In this document: piece by piece, positions 11,160-21,400 of the stretch | Position numbering within the stretch: position 1 is the first letter of the stretch | How the letters are laid out: each line of letters begins with the position of its first letter | Notes under the pieces: model-generated | The model's input: the letters and a program-made list of their open reading frames with translations, nothing else | Database searches by the model: none | Told to the model about the DNA's origin: nothing | NCBI GenBank assembly: GCA_025765615.1 | Contig: JAIVFJ010000006.1 | Coordinates: forward strand, 248,001 to 312,000 | Direction of reading: 5' to 3' | Source: Zopfochytrium polystomum | Taxonomy: Eukaryota; Chytridiomycota; Chytridiomycetes; Chytridiales; Chytridiaceae | DNA: 64,000 nt | Made by a program: the position numbers and the translations under genes

Positions 11160-11374
11160 ACTTTGAGCTGTTTCTTTGTTGGAAACAAGTTTATTATTTT
11201 CTTTTTTTTTCCCCCTTTCCTTCTCCTTGGGGGGGTTTTTATTAGTGGCGGTTTGGCCGTTTTGGGATTTTGTTTCAGACCATCCATCACTTTTCATCGG
11301 TGTGCCTTTTAACCACCACGGTTCGCCCACCCCAGCAGCAGCAGCCCGCAGTATTGTGGTCATTCGTTCGAAGT

Positions 11375-11489
<115 letters not shown>

Positions 11490-11637
11490 GACCTCCTTCT
11501 CTCTCCTTCTCACTCCCTTGTCACCATCCGTCTATGCCAGGTCCGCAAAAGTTGTTTTTTTCCTTTCTAAGTACCAAGTAGTAGCAGTAAAACAACATTG
11601 GTTGGTCGCGGTGTTGCTACGTGCATTTCGCAAGTGA

Positions 11638-11673
<36 letters not shown>
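11638..11673. repeat. (GA)n microsatellite
   Basis: Perfect GA run about 155 bp after the CT tract. The two are complementary and could pair as an inverted repeat. Confidence 0.95.
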
Positions 11674-11677
<4 letters not shown>

Positions 11678-12115
11678 GTTGACAGAAACCGGCCAGCAGC
11701 CGCTTGGTCTGAAACGTCGAGGAAAAAAAAACAAAAAATTCAAGGCAAAGTAATTTTGCTGGCACTTCTTTCCCAATAAAGCGATCAATAGACAATTAGC
11801 AAAAACGCAAAAAAAGAAAAAGAAATGGGAGGTTGAACTTTTTTTTTTCCTTAATTTTTCTTTTCTTTGTCCAGAAAATTACTTTTTTTGGCCCTCCACC
11901 AAGCTTTTTTTTTTTCTTTGCTGCCTCAAAATCTCTTGACAGTAATAAAATGAGAGCAAGAAACACTTTGGAAAGACACTCTGCGTTGTGTTTGCTTGTT
12001 TCAAAAAGTAAAATCAAAAGGAAGAAAAAAAAGAAAAAAGAAAAAAACAAGAGGCAACAAAAAAAAAGCTTGATTCGAAACAACGTCAAATATCAAAAGT
12101 AAAGAGAAGAAACAC

Positions 12116-12143
12116 AAAAAAAAAAAAAAAAAAAAAAAAAAAA
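12116..12143. repeat. Poly-A tract next to the P450 start codon
   Basis: A run of about 28 A with one G near its end, lying directly 5' of the ATG at 12148. It would sit in the 5' leader. Confidence 0.9.
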
Positions 12144-12147
12144 GAAA

Positions 12148-13573
12148 ATGCCAGCCGAGCCGCAGCCCCAGTGGGCCGTGGCCGCCGTTGCCGTTGCCGC
12201 CGCCGTCGGAGCCGCCGTCGCTGTCTACGCAGCCTCCTCCTCCTCCTCCTCGTCCTCCTCCTCCTCGTCATCGTCGTCGTCGTCGTCGTCTGCGTCTGCA
12301 TACCCGTCGCCGCCCATCCGCACAGACCCTTCCCGCTATGGCAACGACTTTCCCGTCGCCCCAGGGGAGCTGCCCGTCGTGGGTCATGCTGCGTCGCTCG
12401 CCGCCCGCCCGCCGCCATCCATCGGCAAGGCGTACAACATGTCCATCTTTCACATTCGCGTGCTGGCGCTGTACGGGTGAGAGAGCGAGTGTGTTGTTGG
12501 GATTGGGATGTGGAGATGGAAGTGTGGGAGCGGCCGAGCTAGCGAGTGCGGTGAGCTAAATGGAAAATGAAAGCGGAAAAAAAAAAAAAAAAAAGAATCT
12601 CAAGTGCACGGGATGTGTCTTTTCCACCGCCCTGACTCCACCCGTCTAATACACTTTTCCCCCCACAAAAAACAAAACACATGTGTACGCAACAAAACCA
12701 GAGCCGAATATGTGCGATGGATTGGACTCAAGGGCGTCGGCAAGTTCCTCATACCGGCGTGGCCGGCGCGATGGGAAACGTTGCTTGGTCGGCGGAGTTT
12801 AACTGTCGTCGCCGACCCCGACGACCACAGGCGGCTGCGCGCTCTCTGCGTCGCGGGCGTGTCGAAAGCGTGAGTCCTCCTCCTCGGTCGACCGGGCCTC
12901 CCCCCGCAAGCCCCCCAAGCCAAACTGATTCATTTATTTTGCAATACCTGCCCTTTCTGTCCCCTCACCTCTCCCCGGAAAACAGCACCGTCAGCGCCTA
13001 TTACGCCTCGATTCACGCCGAGGCTCGCCGCGCCCTGGAAGAGATTTCCGCCGCATCGTCCACCCCGCCGCCTCCCCGCTTCAGCATCTTCCCAAGCTTC
13101 CCCGCAGCAGCAGCAGGAGCAGCGCCAGCGGGCGGCCCACGCGAAACCGACCCCCTCCCGGCGCTAAAGCGCTTCACGTTCCGCGTCATCTGCGGCTTCG
13201 TCGCCGGCGCGGACGCGGCGCACGCAGCAACCCTGGCGGCGCTGCACGATGACTTTGTGTCCTGGTCGGCCGGGCTCGGCGACATGCTGCTGCCAGAGTG
13301 GCTGTACTTTGCGCCCTTTTCGACCGCCGCGCGCGCGCGGGTGAGGATGGTCGCCGCGGTGGTTGCGATCGCCGAGGAGCGCCGGAAGAGGATGGAGGAG
13401 CGCGGCGAGGCGTTTGGAGACGCGCTGGGCGCGCTGCTCGCCGCGAGGGACGAGGACGGCAAGCCGCTGTCGGACGAGGAGATTGCCGACAATGTCGTGC
13501 TGCTGCTGTTTGCTGGATACGACACGTGAGCACACTCCCCAAGAACCCTCTGACTCTCCCGGCCATAAACAGC

Positions 13574-13605
<32 letters not shown>

Positions 13606-14420
13606 ATACTCACAAAAAACTTCTCTCCCATCGTACTCGACCCAACCTTCAAACATATAGCACCTCCAGCTGCCTCGCATCCATGCTCCACGCCCTCACC
13701 CGCGAAATCCCGCCCTCTCACCTCGCGCGCCTCCGTGCCGAGCTGGACCGCCTCCCCGCCTCGCCGACCGAGCACGACCTCTCGGCGGCGTCCGCCCCGA
13801 CGCTGGACGCGCTCTACAAAGAGTCGCTCCGCGCGTACTCGCCGGTGCCCGGCGTGTTCCGGCAGACCACCGCGCCCGTCGAGCTCGCCGGCCGCGTGCT
13901 GCCGCCGGGCGCGCAGGTCGTCGCGAGCCTGCGTTCTACCATGATGGACGCCGAGGTGTTTGCGGACCCCGCCGCGTTCGACCTCGGCCGCTGGCTGGGC
14001 GGCGGCGGCCCCGCCGACGACGATGAGATCGCGGCGAGGGAGGCCGCGGCGATGAGGGAGAGGGCGTGGGTGCCGTTTTCGGTCGGCCCGCGCATGTGCC
14101 TTGGGATGCACCTGGCAAAGATGGAGGTGAGGACCCTTCCCCCCACCCCCACGCGCCTTCGCGCTCCACGCATCCTGTTTTTTCGCTTTGCAAGGCAGCA
14201 CGGCCGCTTGTTGACACAACTTTTTCTTTTTTGGCCTTCCCCAACTCCCCAACCCTTTGCTCCATCTCTCCAGATCAAGGCGTTCGTCTTCCAGCTGTTC
14301 CGCCACTACGACTTGCAAGCGGGCACGACCGCGCCCTTGCGCCAGTCGTTCCCGATGATTCGCGTGATTCCGCGCGTTATCCTGACGGCCAAAGACGCCG
14401 GCGTAAAGAGCAGCGTATGA
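12148..14420 (+). CDS. Cytochrome P450 monooxygenase
   Basis: Five exons (12148-12476, 12702-12869, 12986-13525, 13661-14126, 14274-14420) give 549 aa in a continuous frame. All introns are GT..AG with GTGAG donors. P450s insert one oxygen atom into lipophilic substrates and are usually ER membrane proteins; the substrate here is unknown. An Ala/Val membrane anchor (about residues 9-30) is followed by a run of about 18 serines. The motifs are intact: I-helix AGYDTTS with its TT formed across the third splice junction, ExxR as KESLR (Glu399, Arg402), the DPAAFDLGRW segment in the PERF position, and the heme loop PFSVGPRMCLGM with Cys491 as the thiolate ligand. Substrate-facing loops are Ala/Gly-rich. 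Intron 3 carries a CA microsatellite. I cannot assign a CYP family with certainty. Confidence 0.93.
13578..13605. repeat. (CA)n microsatellite inside P450 intron 3
   Basis: A short perfect CA run between the GTGAGC donor at 13526 and the acceptor before 13661. Confidence 0.9.
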
Positions 14421-15297
14421 GGAAAAGGCTTTCGGGCCCCTACGAGCGGTGAATTTCCCGTTCGCGAAAAGAGGGGGCCAGCTGGGATGAAAGCGGCCAA
14501 CAGCAATCTCAATAACTTCACTGGACCTCTGGACTATAAGAAACCTCGTTCTTCGTTTTGATTTGTCGCTGCAAAAGTAATAAAGTTTTGGGTGCGAAGC
14601 TCTTATCTTGCCCCAAGCATTTAAACGAACCGATTTTTCTTGGTGGAATATAAGGAATTTTTGAGGTGATAAAGTCGTTCAAGTGAAAAGGTAGCTGACA
14701 GGAATGAACAGAAAAAGTCAATGGTAAAAAGAGAAAGAGAAACAGCGAGTGTAGCAGAGGCGCCTTCTTGGTTGTCCCATGCTAAGGGAGTTATATCTCC
14801 TCATTTCTCCCCGCAGGCCCAGTTTTCGTCTTTCACATGTAAGGAGGGGAATATGGCGGGGTTGCATGCCGCAGTTCGTTTTATTCTCATTCCCTCTGCC
14901 AAAATTGTTTTCCCCCGTTTTTTCTCTCGAATATGCGTATTCATTCATCCGGTAGTCCTCTCTAACTGTCAATGGAGTTTGAATCCTCTCATAGAATGAG
15001 GGGATAGGCCAGCCAAACTGAATCAGGAGAGTGAACAAACTGCCGAGCGGACAGACTCAAATGAAGGAAGTGAAAAAGAGAGGGGAATTGGGGGTGGGGA
15101 GCGGCAGTGCTCATAAAAATGAATGCCGGGAGATGTATGCCACGGGAACCGACCCCAAAAAAAGCAAGCGTATACATATGAAACGCAGATTCGATGTGCC
15201 TGCATAAGAAACACGTATCCCGCAGAGTTTGTGCGGGGTATGAGGTTCTGAAAAACAAAATCCTTAAAGAAAAACAAAAAGGCACTAAGGAATTGAT
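14421..15297. other. Intergenic spacer, convergent gene ends
   Basis: 877 bp of mixed composition between the 3' ends of the P450 (+) and the Cys-repeat gene (-). I see nothing in it beyond probable 3' UTRs. Confidence 0.55.
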
Positions 15298-17827
15298 TTA
15301 TTGGTTACTATAGAACCGGGAATCACGCCGAGGAGGCGCCACGCGTGGAGACGACGGCGACGCCTGCGCAGGCTCGGATTCTTGGATAACGACGGGTGGC
15401 TGTCCTGAAATTGTTGGTCCTGTGGGTTGTGCGCTGCCACTCTCGGAGGGGTGGGCTGGATAAGTGTAGGTGGTCCCAGCCATTGCGGGGTATGAGCCGT
15501 AGTAGTATCCCTGTCCTTGAACAGTTGCTGATGGGTTGTACGCAGCGGAAGCGTAGCCGCTGTAAGCAGCGGGCGAGCTATATTGGGTTTCGCCCGTGCC
15601 ATCGTCGACTGGATGATAGTAATATTGATATGCCTGCCAGTGCTGGCTATTCGAATCGAATGTCGATGGCTTTGGCGGCGGTGTCGGAGGTGCGTCCACG
15701 GCCTCGCCTTGTGCTTGAGTTTGTTTAGGCGGAGGCGGCGGAGGGATTTTATTTGCAGCGGAGACTGCGAAATTCGCCGAATCGAGCGTTGACCCGACGG
15801 TTGACGTTGAAGCATCTGCAATTAGGAAGGCACCTTCGCTGTTGGTCTCTCCGCCGTTTATCGCGCCTCCAGGTGAGCTGCCGCTTGCAGTAAGGAACGC
15901 TCCTTCGGCATCAGCGTTTCCAACCCCGTCGCCAAGATTTCCAATGGCGCTTCCGGTTGCCACGCTGCGGATAGCGTCGATAGCTTGATCTGGATCAACT
16001 GAGATTTTCATGGGCTTCACTTTTCGCCGAATCTCTCGCATCACAACCTTCTCTTTGTAGTTTGCGAATAGAGACCACAAACCAAGGACGAGCGTGCAGA
16101 GCGAAACTAGAATTGCGCAAATTGCCACGGCGTACGAATACGCGGCGTACTGTATAATAGAAAATATGTTTCCGAGAGCGCCGGACCAAAATAAGAGGTT
16201 CGCAAACTGCCGCATTCGAACGAGTTTTGGCTTGAAATCTGGGGACTGGCAAATTTCGAAAGTCTTCTCCGTCAGCCCGTACTTTTTCTCCCAACTGATT
16301 TCATTTTCCGCCAGTCTTAGAAGCTCGAGTGTCTTAACGATGCGCCAGCGGTGGTAGTAGGCGACCGCGATCACGATCATGTTTATGAAAACCAGAAGAA
16401 TGATCATCACGATTTTGAACGTCTCGACATCCATTCCCAAGATTTCTCCACTGGCCGCTGTCGTTGTACCCTTGCTGTTGCCGGAGCTACTTCCAGAGCC
16501 GCTTCCAGAGCCGCTACCAGAGTCGCTGCTGCTGCCCCCGCCTGAACTGCCTCCTCCACTGCTGCTTCCACCCCCAACGCCGCCATCGCCGCCACTGCTG
16601 CCGCCACCGCCCCCACCTCCGCCGCCACTTCCGCTGCTCGGTTGACAGGTATTCGAGCTATCGCAATAGTAACCGTCCTGGCAGTAGCTCACTCCGTTGG
16701 GACACGCATAGTGGCACTTATTATCTGTCCCGCACTTGTAACCCGACTTGCAATAATGGGATGAATCCACGCAGGTTGGATGGCAGAGCCCGTCGTCACC
16801 ACAGATTGTTCCCGAACTGCAGTAACCAGATCCGCAGGCGCTGTGGCACTTAAGGTCACTACCGCACACATTTCCAGGATAGCAGTAGTAATTGCTTCCG
16901 CACTCGGGGTGGCACTGACCGTCGGAGCCGCAAGTGTAACCGTCTTTGCAATACTGGGTAGTCGAACCACACGGAGTGTGGCATTTGCCGTCCTGACCAC
17001 ACAGGTAGCCAGTTTGGCAATATGTTGTGGAGGTGCACAGAGCATGGCATTGATTGTCGCTTCCACAAACATATCCGTCTGTACAGTACTGCGTACTCGT
17101 AACGCATGGAGTGTGGCATTTGTAGTCGGAACCGCAGATACCGGTCGAGCAGTATCCGCTACCGCAAGCAGGATAGCATTTGTTGTCGGATCCGCAAACG
17201 CCGGTGTCACAGTAGTGCTGACCGTCAGGACAGGCAGAGTGGCATTGGTTGTCGTTACCACAAACTCCTTTGGTACAGAAGTGCTGGCCATCGGGACATG
17301 CACGATAGCACAAGCTGTCTGTCGAGCAGACGTAGCCTGGGTTGCAATAGGTGCCGTTGGGGCAACACCATCCGTTGTTTGGCTGCCAATTGAAATAACA
17401 TGGAGTGAGTCAACTCGCTTGGGCACACAGCGGCGCCCCAAAAAAGAAAGAAAGAAAATCTGATGACTTTGCACGTACGATGCAACCATTCCCGCAGATT
17501 CGGTAGCCAGAGGGACAGGATGCAGCAAGCCTTTGGCTTGCATCAGAGCGAAGAAGCGATGTTGCGGCTGCGGAGGGGCGGGTCGTAGCACCAAGGACTT
17601 TGGCGAACGGTACTTCTGTTGCGTCCGACACGTTTGCCGCCAGGGCAGCCGGGATCCCGGAGGCGAGCGGGTAGGACGACGACGACGACGCCGGAAAGAC
17701 TGCTGCCGCCAACGGGGACGACGACCACGTCGACGACGCAGAAGCATTAGAGGGGCCGACGGCGGCGAGTGCAGCGGACGGCGCCGACTGTGCCGGGAAG
17801 GGGATCGGCGAAAGGCCGGGGGCGGAG

Positions 17828-17860
<33 letters not shown>

Positions 17861-17868
17861 ACCACCAT
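15298..17868 (-). CDS. Membrane protein with 11 tandem Cys-rich repeats
   Basis: Two exons, complement(17479-17868) and complement(15298-17382), encode 824 aa. The N terminus is a Val/Ala-rich hydrophobic stretch, probably a signal peptide, then a Ser/Ala-rich region. A short CPSGYRICGNGC motif leads into 11 tandem repeats of about 22 residues, roughly residues 131-375. The pattern is YC..G..CGSD..CH..C, with four cysteines per unit and very little other variation. A Gly/Ser-rich linker and a transmembrane helix (about 451-475, FKIVMIILLVFINMIVIA) follow. A conserved-looking intracellular block is next (RWRIVKTLELLRLAENE), then two more hydrophobic stretches (about 523-567). The tail is Pro/Ser/Tyr-rich with a PPPPPP tract. 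This is a receptor- or adhesin-like layout. I do not recognise the family; the repeats recall short disulfide-rich binding units. Ligand and function are unknown. Confidence 0.82.
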
Positions 17869-18476
17869 TTTTGCGGCTTCTCCTTCGATCTTTAATTTTT
17901 TTTTCTATTTTCTGTTTGTTTTGCTTTTCTTTCCCTTTCCTTTTTTTTTTTTTTTTTTTTTGTTTTTTTTATCTTTGTGCGGGGCACGCACTGGAGACAC
18001 TTTCGAAACCGGAAAAGAAAAACAAGTCGATAATAACTATCACCCCTTTTGTTTTGCTTGTTCAGGTTCAATTGCCACCAAACGAAACAAGCACAAATCT
18101 GGCTTGATGGCCTGTCTCGCTCGGAAAAAAAAGTAAGAAAAAAAAGTCCGCGACCACTCTGTCCTCCCAATACTGTACTCATAAATCTGACTGCCCTTCC
18201 TCCTGCTTTCCTCGTTATCTTTGTTTTCACCCCACTTGACCGCCCCCAGACGGCGGACACACAGTTCAGGACCTACAGCCCTGCACGAGGCGGGTCGTGT
18301 TCTCGCTAAACGGAAATTGTGGGTCCTTCGGGGGAGAAGCAGCTTTTGGTATCATATTCATACTGGGAGGAAGGCGGCGTTTTTCTTGGAAACGGAAAAA
18401 AATAAAAATAAAAATAAAAATAACACGCCCACCACCAAAATTTGAAACAACGTCCGGGGGCCCAGCCCTTGACCCC
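17869..18476. other. Intergenic spacer with T-rich and AAAAAT repeats
   Basis: This lies between the start of the Cys-repeat gene (-) and the 3' end of CFAP47 (-), so it should carry the Cys-repeat gene promoter. It contains a T run at about 17940-17970 and tandem AAAAAT units at about 18396-18422. I see no gene. Confidence 0.6.
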
Positions 18477-21400
18477 TCACGTTCGTGTTGGTGCGGGTGG
18501 TGCGGGTTGGGGTGCAACAACTCTCGTCGCGTTCTCGCGCAGGAAGTTTCGCGCCTTTTTCTTTGGCGCTCTCGCTGCTGCTGCGACTGCCGATGGTGCC
18601 GCCGCCGCCGCAGCAGCAGCAGCTCGGTCCGTCGACGACTCGCCACTTTCGCTTCTCGGTTCGGCCCCTCGCTCTCGGGTAACAGTCCTCGCATGGTGCG
18701 AGTATGCTGCAATGGTGCGTGTTCCGTGGCGCTGGCTGCTTCCCCCGCTCTTGCTGCTTCTACCCGCCGCGGAGAATGCCGGAGGCCACCCATCGCGCTT
18801 GGCGCTGTTCACTTCAACCATGCGATACATCTTTGGGCTTTCGCCAGCCCCGCCCCCAACCCCGCTGCTGGCCGACAGTGATGGTGGGGACCCCAGCAGC
18901 AGCCCATGGTGCCCTGCAGCGGCTGTGGACGATGAACTTGGCCGTCCAAGGGGAGGCACTCCGCGCACTTCGTAAGACCATGAAATGTCTTCGCACTAAC
19001 AGCAAAGGGGAAAGTGAGTAAACGAATCGAAGCAATTCATGTCGAAACTAAAGGCACTGCCGATGACCGTCGAACAGACGAAGTGCAGCATCGGTCGGTT
19101 CAGCGTAAATGCTCACCTCGATCACCAGAGTTCCAACAACAGCCTTTGCGTAACTGGATGCACGATATCCGACCACAAATTGGTTTCTGGCTGCTTTGGA
19201 CTGCATCGAAGCGCCCCCGTCTCCCTCGGTGGCCTCAAAGCCTGGCCCGACGGCTCCGTCAGGACTGTTTGCGCCGTCCGGCCACAGAACTCCTTCCGTT
19301 GGTGCAACAACAAGCTCAGGAGGAGAATCGCGGGTGAAAAAGGCCTTGAACGGTCGTGGTACAGCTGTTGGGTTTGGAAGGTGGAAGGCTACGGCGGAGA
19401 CCTTGTGGATTGAACCTTCAATAGTAATTGTGTCGTCAACAAGGAAAGGAAGCGCGACGAAGCGCAAAGAGAACCGCCATCTTGCACGGGTTGCCGGCCG
19501 ATGAAGGATTAGGATTCCTTGTGTCTCGAACGGCCGGTTCGGAGCGAAAATAATCTTCCAAATGCAAGAGAAACGTTTCTTTTAGTGGCACTGAAAATAA
19601 AAGAAAATAGTGACGCTGTCGAATGAGTCTCACTGAAATGGTAAGGAGCATTCTTCCCGAATCCTCAAGCTTGGATTCATGAACAGCCATGCTAAGACAT
19701 TTTTCCACCTCCGCGAGAGAGTGGCCTGGTGCCGGCTCCATGTCTAATTCGATCTTGTCCCTCCAATCAATCTGAGAAAGTCCCCGCTCTCGTTCGTCGT
19801 CCGTGGCCAAAAAGTCGGAGAGAGACAACTCCAAGTGCGATTCAACCCGATCACGAGCGCGGCACTCTATGACACGGTGAAGGTTGAAAATGTGCGAGTC
19901 CGGCGAACCCTTTAACCAGAGAATCACGTGAAAATGGGGAATTAGCGGCCACACCATTCCTTCTTTCAACCCACCTGGATTGGAAACCGCCACTTTAATC
20001 TTGGCATTTCGATCGTTAGAATTGCAGTCCGGCCCATCATTCGTCTTGGGGTGTAAGTGAAAGGAATGTCGACGCCTTCGAGACCCGCAACATTGTATTT
20101 TGGCCGCCTGAAGCTCATCAAGGAGAATTCAGCTGATTCAACGTCCATATCCTCAGAAATGGAGACAGACACGGGGATTGGATCGAGTAGCGGGTTGGTG
20201 AAAGTTAGCACGGAAGTCGTCGGCTTGCCGATTTGGCCGCGCACGACAGCCTCTTGCATCATTTCAGGCATAATTCCTTCACCCTATTGAAAGTAGCCAG
20301 TTGTTAGTTAGACGATGCTCTCAGGCGTCCAGGGTTTCAACGTCTATACCTTCAACACGTACTCAAACCTTCCTATCTCCGGGCTGTCTATTCTTAGTCT
20401 GCCATTGGTCGACTCTGTTACCGAGGTGGGCCAAAATACAACCTGAATTTCGGCTCTGCTATGTGGACTCAACCGTAGCTCCGTTAATCCACTCCCATTT
20501 AATTTTCTTGCAAGACCAGATAGGGAGGTGTACGGTGGGTGGAAAAGTTGGAAGTTAAGTGGCTGATCGACGTCCAAGTACAGCGTAGCAAATTCGTCGA
20601 GTGGATTTTCGACTGCGATCAATTGACACTGGTCGACAAGGTTAGTGTAAAGGGGGGATTAGTTGTATCCCTCCATTGTTCTTTGATGCTCACTGTGCAT
20701 TTCCCAAGCGGAGCGACAAGGCTTGGCAGAACGACAGGGGCCGCTTCTATCGCAGACAGCTCCAGCTCGTACCAGAACAAACCAATGTCATCATTTTCGA
20801 ACACCACTTTACCCACCGAGCGTCGGCTGAGGACTGCCATGGAAAAGGAGCTTCATTCAGAAAGTATTCTGCGAATCCCAGGGCACCATCTTGCTTACGT
20901 GGTGCAAACGTAAAGCTGTAATTCTCGTCCGATTCCGGCGCAATAAGTAGGTCCCTTTGCCCTGATAGTCCGTCGCCCTCTAATGAAACATTAATCACTA
21001 TCTCTTTGGAAAGAGGATTGCTGATCGTTATTGAAGTAATGAGAGAACTTCGGACGGGCGTCTCCAAAACAATTCGTTCTTCGTAAGGTGGTGGGCGAAC
21101 AGTCAAGTAGACAATGAACCAGACGTAGGACTGATCTGCTCTGTTGATGTAGGTGACAATGTGGTTTGATGCTCCGACTTTTTTGTTCGAGATTTCAACT
21201 TCGTGGTCGACGAACCCGTGCGCGGGAATCGACAGTCGCTTATTGAAGGTTGCGTCAGGAATGTCGGTGACTGCGTCGTACTCGGCGTCTTCATCGGTGT
21301 AGTTAAAGACGCGGAAAATCTCTTTTTCCTAAATGACGCTGGCGTTACACAAAGATGTGAAATGCAGACAAGATTGACGCGTACTGTTACACGGGCGATG

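Noticed and set aside
16689..17747. 352-codon minus-strand frame over the Cys-repeat gene
   Set aside because: It is an out-of-frame reading of the tandem repeats. The chosen frame has the regular cysteine pattern and splices cleanly to a signal-peptide exon.
18297..18975. Plus-strand frames of 175-195 codons near 18.3-19.0 kb
   Set aside because: They are antisense to the last CFAP47 exon, whose minus-strand frame continues the family-specific end of the protein.
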